From an uncultured Bacteroidota bacterium (GTDB lineage Bacteria; Bacteroidota; Bacteroidia; Chitinophagales; Chitinophagaceae): a DNA stretch of 14,171 nt. The notes beneath the pieces were generated by a model that was not told where the DNA came from, did not search any database, and saw only the letters and a program-made list of their open reading frames with translations. Shown here in pieces: positions 8,037-14,171 of this stretch. Position numbers and translations under genes: made by a program. Position 1 is the first letter of the stretch; each line of letters begins with the position of its first letter. The stretch spans positions 1 through 14,171 of the forward strand of contig CAMLKS010000023.1 in the NCBI GenBank assembly GCA_946480675.1. The letters are read 5' to 3'.

Positions 8037-8066
8037 AAATGGCTGATACTATGTATCGGCCATTTT
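8037..8066 (+). terminator. Intrinsic terminator after dnaK
   Basis: The arms AAATGGCTGATAC (8037-8049) and GTATCGGCCATTT (8053-8065) form 13 bp with one G-U pair around a TAT loop, and one more T follows. The position 33 bp after the dnaK stop is as expected. Confidence 0.8.
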
Positions 8067-8155
8067 CGTTTGTGTTAAAGTACTTTTTTCACTATTGAAA
8101 AGGTTGGTTCCGGGCATAATTTTTTATGGTTGTATGATGACTAAAACTAAGTGTT

Positions 8156-8332
8156 ATGAAACAGGTACCAAGACAGGATTTGGGACAAAAACATAATCCT
8201 TCCCATATGCCCAAACCCGAGGTAAGAGATAACCTTGATAGCCGTAAAAACAAAGAAGACAACTACAAGGATAACAATAACAAACAGGGAAGAAAACCCA
8301 ACACTAAGGATAAGAATGAAGCCGGAAACTAA
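8156..8332 (+). CDS. Small hydrophilic protein, 58 residues, unknown function
   Basis: ATG to TAA encodes a 58-residue protein beginning MKQVPRQDLGQKHNPSHMPK and ending TKDKNEAGN. It is extremely polar (many K, N, D, R and Q, almost no hydrophobics, no Cys, no Trp), so it is probably intrinsically disordered and cytoplasmic. The middle is rich in N, K and D. It lies between the dnaK terminator and a perfect 12-bp terminator that begins 17 bp after its stop, so it has its own bounded transcription unit. I know no function. The proline-histidine-methionine start (HNPSHMPKPE) followed by a charged tail looks like a conserved small-protein design rather than random sequence, but no relative could be checked. 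Confidence 0.65.
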   Translation: MKQVPRQDLGQKHNPSHMPKPEVRDNLDSRKNKEDNYKDNNNKQGRKPNTKDKNEAGN

Positions 8333-8348
8333 TGTTACCGGGCAAAGC

Positions 8349-8375
8349 GAAAAGGTGGCACATTGCCACCTTTTC
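8349..8375 (+). terminator. Intrinsic terminator after the 58-residue protein
   Basis: A perfect 12-bp stem (GAAAAGGTGGCA 8349-8360 / TGCCACCTTTTC 8364-8375) with a CAT loop. It starts 17 bp after the stop of the small gene. The T's are part of the stem, so it may also work on the other strand. Confidence 0.8.
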
Positions 8376-8416
8376 ATCTCTACAAAATATTATACACCAC
8401 TGTACGTTAATGATGT

Positions 8417-9106
8417 ATGCAAAAGTTGTGCGCCTTGTTGCTAATGGCTATTCTTTTTAATGTGGATGCCAGTGCACAGGCTTTAAGTACTTATTTGGGT
8501 GGTGGTATTAGTTACGATGCTTTTATGCGAAACAAACAGGTAATGCCCAACAAACCTGACAGCCGCATTTTACTATCCCCGCAGTTTGTAGCGGGCCTGC
8601 GTTACTATACAGCACAAAACTTCAACCTGATGCTGGATGTTACCCTGGGCATATCGCGTTTCAACATGCCGGTAAAAACGCCTAATACCCAAAAGTTCTA
8701 CTACGAGCAAATTCGTTCTCTTATCACAGTAGGAAGTGGCTTATATATGGAGATAGATGAAGAGCAGAGTTTTATGCCGTATGTGCAATTAGGGGTGGGG
8801 TTTTATGACTTCAGTGACATGACAGAAAAAGTACCTACGGGCTACGTGGGCATACAAACCGACTATAATAGTAAGTGTTTTATCCCCGTTTGCGGTGCCG
8901 GCTTTGAATACACCTTTCGTATGGTGGCTATGTCTGCCATTAATGTCAGGGCGCTCTATACGCCTGTAGATCTTTTCCCTGAGCCGGTTAAATATGGCGT
9001 AGACGGCATCAACAAAACAGGCCCGTACGAACTGCAGGGTAAACTCCTTCAATTCCTGGTAACCTACCAGATAAACATTCCCATCATAAAAAGACAGTAC
9101 TACTAA
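8417..9106 (+). CDS. Outer-membrane beta-barrel protein, unknown role
   Basis: A 229-residue exported protein. A signal peptide (MQKLCALLLMAILFNVDASA) ends at about residue 20, with cleavage predicted before QALS. The mature part alternates short amphipathic strands with turns, for example LSPQFVAGLRYYTAQNFNLMLDVTLGISRF (about 52-81), SFMPYVQLGVGFYDF and AGFEYTFRMVAMSAINVRALYTP. It ends in KRQYY with terminal aromatics, as usual for proteins handled by the Bam complex. This is the small 8- to 10-strand Bacteroidota barrel type (porin-family/PorT-like by size). I cannot assign a cargo. It begins 41 bp after a terminator, and its stop lies 6 bp from the stop of the convergent DinB-family gene. 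Confidence 0.8.
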   Translation: MQKLCALLLMAILFNVDASAQALSTYLGGGISYDAFMRNKQVMPNKPDSRILLSPQFVAGLRYYTAQNFNLMLDVTLGISRFNMPVKTPNTQKFYYEQIRSLITVGSGLYMEIDEEQSFMPYVQLGVGFYDFSDMTEKVPTGYVGIQTDYNSKCFIPVCGAGFEYTFRMVAMSAINVRALYTPVDLFPEPVKYGVDGINKTGPYELQGKLLQFLVTYQINIPIIKRQYY

Positions 9107-9112
9107 TGCTAT

Positions 9113-9595
9113 TTACTGGGTAAACAATGATATATCCGTGCCGGGTATCTTCGTTTCCCCAACCTGGCGCAGCATGGTTACGAGCTGGCCCCTGTGGTAG
9201 GTATTGTGATTGAAAGCATGCATCAAGGTATGCCCTACCTGCATTTTATACGGCTGCTTATCTCTGTAAAACTGAAATACATGAGTAAAAGCATTATCAT
9301 CAAACTGACGCTCTATAAAGGCTATAAAATCCTTCCCGCTTTGCAGCCACATATCGCATAGCTGTTGCATCGGCCTATCGGCATCATCCATCCATACCGG
9401 GCTTTCCACCAGGTTCAGCCTTTGCAGCCAAATATCCTCTGCACGCACACAATGCCATACCGTTTTACGGATAGTAGGGAAGCTGCTCTCTATTTCCATA
9501 TCCAGCTTTTCTTCCGATAGTTTGGCTAATACCTCTATCATTCTGCTATTGGCCCATAAATTATACTTAGCATACTGGAGCAAGGTCTCTTTCAT
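9113..9595 (-). CDS. DinB-family metal-dependent hydrolase-like protein
   Basis: A 160-residue four-helix protein of the DinB/YfiT-like fold. The N-terminus MKETLLQYAKYNLWANSRMIE has the family YNxWANxRM pattern. Three histidines that would bind the metal are visible: H48 (VWHCVRAED) and the pair H130 and H134 in FNHNTYHRGQLVTMLRQVG. Family members act as thiol transferases (bacillithiol or mycothiol types) or are DNA-damage-induced in Bacillus, and the specific reaction here is unknown. I chose the ATG at 9595. The frame is open to 9769 but the extra 58 residues overlap the start of the PLP gene on the other strand and do not resemble the family. It is divergent from that gene (42 bp apart). 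Confidence 0.85.
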   Translation of the reverse strand: MKETLLQYAKYNLWANSRMIEVLAKLSEEKLDMEIESSFPTIRKTVWHCVRAEDIWLQRLNLVESPVWMDDADRPMQQLCDMWLQSGKDFIAFIERQFDDNAFTHVFQFYRDKQPYKMQVGHTLMHAFNHNTYHRGQLVTMLRQVGETKIPGTDISLFTQ

Positions 9596-9604
9596 GCAAT
9601 AATG

Positions 9605-9612
9605 TAACTTTG
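9605..9612 (+). promoter_or_regulatory. Bacteroidota -7 promoter box for the PLP-enzyme/thiolase pair
   Basis: TAACTTTG matches TAnnTTTG, 25 bp before the ATG at 9638, in the 42-bp gap between divergent genes. No convincing -33 element. Confidence 0.5.
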
Positions 9613-9637
9613 CAAGCGAAATTACTAAAGCCACCCA

Positions 9638-10861
9638 ATGTCTGAACAAAATAATTCTCATGGCTTTGAGACCATCTGTATACACGGTGGCCACAGTCCT
9701 GAAAATAAAAGGGCGCATCTCACCCCGATATATGCTACCAGCACCTTCACCTTCGATAGTGCAGAACAAGGTATTGCAGTTTTTAAAAAAGAGGAAGAAG
9801 GATACATCTATGGCCGGTTTGGCAATCCAAATACCAACGAGGTAGAAGAAAAGATAGCCTTGCTGGAAGCATATGGATTGAAAGATGCATCGGGCAGACG
9901 GATGGAACTAAAAGCGATACTGCATGCATCGGGCATGGCAGCGCTAACCACCATGCTGATGAGCAACCTGAAGGCGGGCGATAAAATGATAACCCACGAA
10001 TCGCTGTACGGTGGCACACAGGAAATGCTGGATAAAATATTACCACACCTGGGCATTACAGCTATTATTGCCGATTTTCATGATGTCGCAGCGGTAGAGG
10101 AAATCATAAAAAGCGATAGCGACATAAAACTGATGCACATAGAAACACCTGCCAATCCCACATTGCAATGTGTAGATATGGAAGTGCTAACTGCATTGGG
10201 AAAGCAATATAACCTGGTGGTAACGGCAGATAACACTTTTGCAACCCCATACCTGCAGCAGCCATTTAAGTATGGTGTAGACTTTGTAATGCATTCTACT
10301 ACCAAGTTCCTGAACGGGCATGGTACGGCTGTAGGCGGCATACTGATAGGCAAAGATATAGAGCAGATGAACGGCGTAGTGACTAAAACACACCGCCTGC
10401 TGGGTGGCAATAGCAATGCTTTCGATGCTTTCCTGCTGAACAATGGCTTGAAAACATTCAGCCTGCGCATGCAGCAGCATTGCAGCAATGCAGAAAAAGT
10501 AGCTGCATTCCTGGAAACACATCCTGCGGTATCAAAAGTGCACTATCCGAGCCTTGCCTCCCACCCCGACCATGCTATTGCTAAAAAGCAAATGAAGCAT
10601 GCGGGTGCAGTACTCAGTTTCGAATTAAAAGGCGGCTTCGATGCCGGTGTATCTTTTATCAATAAACTAAAAACATGCGTTAGCGCTGTATCATTGGGCA
10701 CTTGCGATACATTGATATCACACCCGGCATCTACTACGCACGTAGGTGTAAAACCTGAAGACCGTGTACGTTTTGGCATAACAGATGGGCTGGTACGTAT
10801 GAGCGTGGGCATCGAAACAGTAGAAGATATTATTAACGACTTAACACAAGCACTACAATAA
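9638..10861 (+). CDS. Cys/Met-metabolism PLP enzyme, cystathionine gamma-synthase/lyase type
   Basis: A 407-residue fold-type I PLP enzyme. Active-site landmarks are: Y58 and R60 in YGRFGNPN, which reach the phosphate of the neighbouring subunit's cofactor; ASGMAA (98-103); Y124 stacking on PLP in ESLYGGT; D198 in VVTADNTF; Schiff-base lysine K223 in [19 protein letters not shown] (361-368); and R387 in [10 protein letters not shown], which binds the substrate carboxylate. The position equivalent to the catalytic Cys of methionine gamma-lyases is Gly (G126), so that activity is less likely. It could be a cystathionine gamma-synthase, gamma-lyase or O-acylhomoserine sulfhydrylase, and sequence alone does not decide. 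It is followed after 1 bp by a thiolase and probably shares its transcript. Confidence 0.93.
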   Translation: MSEQNNSHGFETICIHGGHSPENKRAHLTPIYATSTFTFDSAEQGIAVFKKEEEGYIYGRFGNPNTNEVEEKIALLEAYGLKDASGRRMELKAILHASGMAALTTMLMSNLKAGDKMITHESLYGGTQEMLDKILPHLGITAIIADFHDVAAVEEIIKSDSDIKLMHIETPANPTLQCVDMEVLTALGKQYNLVVTADNTFATPYLQQPFKYGVDFVMHSTTKFLNGHGTAVGGILIGKDIEQMNGVVTKTHRLLGGNSNAFDAFLLNNGLKTFSLRMQQHCSNAEKVAAFLETHPAVSKVHYPSLASHPDHAIAKKQMKHAGAVLSFELKGGFDAGVSFINKLKTCVSAVSLGTCDTLISHPASTTHVGVKPEDRVRFGITDGLVRMSVGIETVEDIINDLTQALQ

Positions 10862-10862
10862 G

Positions 10863-12065
10863 ATGAAGACAGTATATGTAATAGACGCAGTACGCACCCC
10901 TATCGGTAAATATGGTGGTACGCTTAGCACCGTTCGCCCCGATGATATGTTGGCACATGTTATCAAATCGCTGGTAGAACGCAACCCGTCTATAGATGTG
11001 AACGAGATAGAAGATGTAATAGCCGGTGCTGCCAACCAGGCCGGTGAAGACAACCGTAATGTAGCACGCATGGCTACTTTGCTGGCCGGCTTACCCGCTA
11101 CGGTAGGAGGTAATACCGTGAACCGTTTATGCGCATCGGGCTTGCAGGCTATCATGGATGCATCACGCGCTATTATGTGTGGCGATGGAGAGCTGTATAT
11201 AGCCGGTGGTGTAGAGAGCATGACGCGTGCGCCATTCGTTATGGCGAAATCGGAAAGCGCATTTGGCCGTGCGCCGGAGATGTATGATACTACTATGGGC
11301 TGGCGCTTCATCAATAAGAAGTTCAATAAAGATACTTACTACCCATATACCATGGGTGAAACGGCAGAGAATGTAGCCGAGCGTTATAACGTAAGCCGCG
11401 AGGCACAGGATGCATTTGGTTTGCGTAGCCAACAGCGTTATTTTGCAGCTAAAGCAGCAGGTAAATTCAATGACGAGATAGTTCCGCTTACTATAGACCT
11501 TGGTAAAGGCAAAACAGTAGTATTCGATACCGATGAACATCCCCGCGAAACCACACTCGAAAAAATGGCTGCACTAAAACCTGCCTTCAAAAAAGATGGT
11601 ACGGTAACAGCAGGTAATTCTAGCGGCATCAACGATGGTGCTGCTGCATTATTGCTGGCCAGTGAAGATGCGGTGAAGAAATACAACCTGAAACCGATAG
11701 CAAAAATCAAGAGCATGGCCACAGCAGGTGTAGACCCTGCCGTAATGGGCATAGGCCCTATACCTGCCACACAAAAGGCATTGAAGCGTGCAGGCATCGA
11801 GGCGAAAGACCTGGACCTGGTAGAACTGAACGAGGCATTTGCCGCACAAGGCATACCATGCATGCAGGAACTGGGGCTGGATGAAGAGAAGGTAAATGTG
11901 AATGGTGGTGCCATAGCTATAGGCCACCCGTTGGGCTGCAGCGGTGCACGTATCTCTGCTACCCTACTGCACGAACTGAAACGCCGTGGTGGCAAATACG
12001 GACTGGCTACTATGTGCATAGGTGTGGGCCAGGGTGCCGCTATCATTTACGAAAGCGTATCTTAA
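10863..12065 (+). CDS. Acetyl-CoA acyltransferase, PcaF/PaaJ-type thiolase
   Basis: A 400-residue degradative thiolase. The acyl-accepting nucleophile C90 lies in [20 protein letters not shown] (323-329) and [16 protein letters not shown] (348-363, with H355) form the oxyanion region, and the second catalytic cysteine C385 is in [22 protein letters not shown] (114-127) and [10 protein letters not shown] (142-151) resemble the 3-oxoadipyl-CoA thiolases PcaF and PaaJ more than acetoacetyl-CoA or FadA thiolases. That group cleaves 3-oxoadipyl-CoA to succinyl-CoA and acetyl-CoA in aromatic degradation. No other pca or paa gene is in the window, so the substrate could be a different 3-oxoacyl-CoA. 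It is separated by 1 bp from the PLP enzyme and followed by a 17-bp inverted repeat. Confidence 0.9.
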   Translation: MKTVYVIDAVRTPIGKYGGTLSTVRPDDMLAHVIKSLVERNPSIDVNEIEDVIAGAANQAGEDNRNVARMATLLAGLPATVGGNTVNRLCASGLQAIMDASRAIMCGDGELYIAGGVESMTRAPFVMAKSESAFGRAPEMYDTTMGWRFINKKFNKDTYYPYTMGETAENVAERYNVSREAQDAFGLRSQQRYFAAKAAGKFNDEIVPLTIDLGKGKTVVFDTDEHPRETTLEKMAALKPAFKKDGTVTAGNSSGINDGAAALLLASEDAVKKYNLKPIAKIKSMATAGVDPAVMGIGPIPATQKALKRAGIEAKDLDLVELNEAFAAQGIPCMQELGLDEEKVNVNGGAIAIGHPLGCSGARISATLLHELKRRGGKYGLATMCIGVGQGAAIIYESVS

Positions 12066-12093
12066 GCACCTGCCTGAGGGCAAATATTATACC

Positions 12094-12140
12094 GGGGTAT
12101 TTATATGATTTATTTAATTTAGTAATCATATAAATACCCC
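12094..12140. terminator. Long perfect inverted repeat, probable terminator of the thiolase operon
   Basis: GGGGTATTTATATGATT (12094-12110) and its perfect complement (12124-12140) form a 17-bp stem with a 13-nt loop. No T-run follows (TTATC). The next start codon (12146) is only 5 bp downstream, so the hairpin either ends the thiolase transcript or sits over the start of the lipoprotein mRNA. Confidence 0.6.
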
Positions 12141-12145
12141 TTATC

Positions 12146-12499
12146 ATGACCAAAGCCACATACAACACCCCGCGTGTCGTCATGCTCATGTTATCTATCG
12201 TGATGATAACGATGCAGAGCTGCGTTACTACCCGCATTACAAACAATCCTCCCAATACAGACTGCCCCGCCGGTGGTAAGCGCCTATGCCATAGGGAAAC
12301 GCACTGGATATACTTCTGGGGGCTGGGCAATAACAAAGAGTTTATAGCTAAATGTAAAGACGGCAACATAGCTACAGTTGAGATAAAGCACAACTATGGT
12401 TATACGGCTATCACATTCCTTTCGCTGGGCATTGTTACACCGCAAACACTGGAATGGAATTGCGGTATTAAAGAACCTTGCCCTGAAGCACCACTATAA
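12146..12499 (+). CDS. Bor-like lipoprotein
   Basis: A 117-residue lipoprotein. A signal with K3 and R10 and a hydrophobic core (VVMLMLSIVMITMQ) ends in the lipobox MQSC, lipidation at C26. The mature domain contains ETHWIYFWGLGNN, then a cysteine-glycine turn (KCKDGNIATVEIKHNYGY), and a C-terminal FLSLGIVTPQTLEWNCG. This order (HxxxFxxGxG, CxxG, FxxLGIxTPxxxxxxC) matches the lambda Bor / Iss serum-resistance family, whose members are small surface lipoproteins. The match is by motif order only and the role here is unknown. I kept the ATG at 12146 because starting at M13 would lose both positive charges. It probably shares a transcript with the oxidase 24 bp downstream. Confidence 0.7.
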   Translation: MTKATYNTPRVVMLMLSIVMITMQSCVTTRITNNPPNTDCPAGGKRLCHRETHWIYFWGLGNNKEFIAKCKDGNIATVEIKHNYGYTAITFLSLGIVTPQTLEWNCGIKEPCPEAPL

Positions 12500-12523
12500 T
12501 ACTTCACCATTAAAACAGCATTT

Positions 12524-14146
12524 ATGCCTACACTACCCAATGGCATTACAGCATTTGATGCCGCAAACATCGTACAGGAAAATGCACACCAGAATTTCAA
12601 GCACCATTTCAAACCGGGGCATTCGTATACTATAGAGCTTACCGGCACAGGCCTGGCGGCTTACAATGCTGCTACTAAAAACATACAATGGCTGATACAA
12701 AATGCCATCAACAATAATATGCGCATGCGGGCTATGGGCAGCAACTGGGCATTTGCGCCCGTTGCATCGTCGGATAGTATGATAAATACCAAGCACCTGA
12801 ACATGCGCTTCCCGCTACAGCAAAGCTCATTGACGGATGCCTATCTGCAATCTGAAAAGACAACAGCAGATGTCATGTTCCTGCAATGCGGCAATATGAT
12901 ATGGAACCTGAACAAGTATATGGAAACACAATTGGGCAGATGCCTGCGTGCATCTGGCGGCAGTAACGGGCAAACCATTGCGGGAGCCATATCTACAGGC
13001 ACACATGGCGGTGCATTATACACAGGTAGTGTGCATGATGCCGTTGTAGGGCTGCATATAGTAACAGGGCCTGATACACATGTGTGGCTGGAACGTGCAT
13101 CTAAACCTGTAGTAACTGATACCTTTATAAACAAGCTGGGCGCTACTGCCATTCGCGATGATGATATGTTCAATGCGGCACTGGTTAGCTTCGGTAGCTT
13201 TGGGGTGATACATGGTGTATTGCTGGAAACCGAACCACTCTACTTATTAAAGGAGCACCGTTTCAAATCAGTAACCTATTCCGACACACTGATTGAAGCT
13301 ATCACCACTCAAAACTTCGAGCTTATAAGACAGTTGGTGCCCAACTTCCCCGAAGACACAGCAGATAATCAATTGTATCATTTCGAGGTATCCATCAATA
13401 TCCATAATCTTGAAAAAGACAATGCAGACAAAGGCATTTTTCTGCAGGCATTCTTCAAGCAACCCTGTACTGCAGGCTATACATCCGTGCATGATTATAC
13501 TATAAGCACTGCTAAATACAGCAACGACACCATGGGCATCGTATCGCAGATGGTGGATGCTATAGGCGCTACATTACAGCATGCAGTTATCAAACCGCTG
13601 GTCAATAGCCTGTTTGAATCGGGCTTGCGGGTAGAATATCCTACGGCACGGAGCATAGGGGAAATATTCTGCTACACCCGTTTTCGCGGACAGATAGCCA
13701 GTGCTGCTATAGGCTTGGATATAAAAGATATTTTCAAAGCGCTGGATGTTATTGTGCTGATAAATGAAGATCATCCGCTGGCAGGCGCTATAGCACTGCG
13801 CTTTGTAAAGGGCACGGCAGCTACGCTGGGATTCACCAAATTTGAAAAGACCTGCGTGCTGGAAATAGATGGTATTGATAGCGACATCACCCGAAATTTC
13901 TTTAGCATGGTATGCGATGCGCTCGAGGCAAACCACATAGCATATACCATACACTGGGGCAAATTCAATTACCCCCTGAATAAACAAAGAGTATTGCAGA
14001 TGTATGGTGCAGATAAAGTGCAAAACTGGCTCAATTGCCGTGCGCAGCTATTAAGCCCCGAAGTGCAGAAAGTTTTCACAAACGATTTCATGGTGCAATG
14101 CGGGCTGGTGAATGAACCCGTTCCCGTACCGCCGCCTATAGTATAA
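12524..14146 (+). CDS. FAD-linked oxidase, VAO/aldonolactone-oxidase type
   Basis: A 540-residue protein with a VAO/PCMH-type FAD domain. MRAMGSNWAFAPV (68-80) is the pyrophosphate-binding start of the domain, GGSNGQTIAGAISTGTHGG (145-163) the signature loop holding the FAD, and FGSFGVIHGVLLETEPLY (223-240) the last core segment. HWGK at 477-480, followed by a C-terminal RAQLLSPEVQKVFTNDF, resembles the end of D-arabinono-lactone/aldose oxidases. In many of these the FAD is tethered to a His in a GSGHS-like loop; here that loop reads GSNWAF, so the FAD is probably not covalently bound there. There is no signal peptide, and the C-terminus is proline-rich (VPVPPP). Substrate unknown, probably a sugar or lactone alcohol. 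The Bor-like gene lies 24 bp upstream. Confidence 0.8.
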   Translation: MPTLPNGITAFDAANIVQENAHQNFKHHFKPGHSYTIELTGTGLAAYNAATKNIQWLIQNAINNNMRMRAMGSNWAFAPVASSDSMINTKHLNMRFPLQQSSLTDAYLQSEKTTADVMFLQCGNMIWNLNKYMETQLGRCLRASGGSNGQTIAGAISTGTHGGALYTGSVHDAVVGLHIVTGPDTHVWLERASKPVVTDTFINKLGATAIRDDDMFNAALVSFGSFGVIHGVLLETEPLYLLKEHRFKSVTYSDTLIEAITTQNFELIRQLVPNFPEDTADNQLYHFEVSINIHNLEKDNADKGIFLQAFFKQPCTAGYTSVHDYTISTAKYSNDTMGIVSQMVDAIGATLQHAVIKPLVNSLFESGLRVEYPTARSIGEIFCYTRFRGQIASAAIGLDIKDIFKALDVIVLINEDHPLAGAIALRFVKGTAATLGFTKFEKTCVLEIDGIDSDITRNFFSMVCDALEANHIAYTIHWGKFNYPLNKQRVLQMYGADKVQNWLNCRAQLLSPEVQKVFTNDFMVQCGLVNEPVPVPPPIV

Positions 14147-14171
14147 GCTTTTGTGGGCATGGTATATGAAT

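Noticed and set aside
9596..9769. N-terminal extension of the DinB-family frame
   Set aside because: The extra 58 residues do not resemble the family and would run into the PLP-enzyme coding region. MKETLLQYAKYNLWAN at 9595 is the family-like start.
9638..10861. Assignment of the PLP enzyme as methionine gamma-lyase
   Set aside because: The catalytic cysteine position after the PLP-stacking Tyr is Gly (SLYGGT), so the narrower name is not supported.
11438..12046. 202-codon minus-strand open frame opposite the thiolase
   Set aside because: An antisense shadow of a well-supported gene with no recognisable motif. Its Ser/Pro/Ala-rich composition follows from the opposite codons.

Overview
The window looks like an ordinary chromosomal stretch from a member of the Bacteroidota, most likely Chitinophagales/Chitinophagaceae. 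The reasons are a mraZ-rsmH-ftsL-ftsI cell-wall cluster with the short Bacteroidota type of FtsL, a bamD-rpoZ pair with a Bacteroidota-type omega subunit, a DnaK ending in EEVK, and five copies of the Bacteroidota -7 promoter box (TAnnTTTG) placed just upstream of genes or of a possible RNA. Shine-Dalgarno sequences are largely absent, as expected for this phylum.

Layout. Positions 1-1898 hold a leftward division/cell-wall operon (mraZ, rsmH, ftsL and the first 41 codons of ftsI, which seems to start at TTG). The intergenic stretch 1899-2182 divides leftward from rightward genes. It carries four CAC/GTG triplets that may be MraZ boxes and a small cluster of DnaA-box-like sequences. Positions 2183-3302 hold bamD and rpoZ, overlapping by 14 bp and closed by a hairpin terminator. 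A YjjG-like HAD phosphatase follows, and its stop codon abuts that of a convergent DUF721/DciA-like gene. The 477-bp gap at 4358-4834 holds promoter boxes for both flanking genes. It also has a leftward promoter-to-terminator unit of about 200 nt with no convincing protein, which is the best candidate here for something undescribed.

Positions 4835-5926 encode a lipoprotein of unknown function and 6105-8003 encode DnaK. A 58-residue hydrophilic protein follows (8156-8332), then a small outer-membrane beta-barrel protein converging on a DinB-family protein. From 9638 a cystathionine gamma-synthase/lyase-type PLP enzyme and a PcaF/PaaJ-type thiolase are separated by 1 bp and are probably co-transcribed. 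A 17-bp perfect inverted repeat separates them from a Bor-like lipoprotein and an FAD-linked oxidase of the VAO/aldonolactone oxidase type.

I see no tRNA, rRNA, CRISPR array, insertion sequence, phage or defence genes. Most of the window is core or housekeeping. The points worth a second look are regulatory or structural (the 4396-4602 RNA unit, the 1899-2182 intergenic region, the hairpin at 12094-12140), plus the small unannotated-type protein after dnaK.
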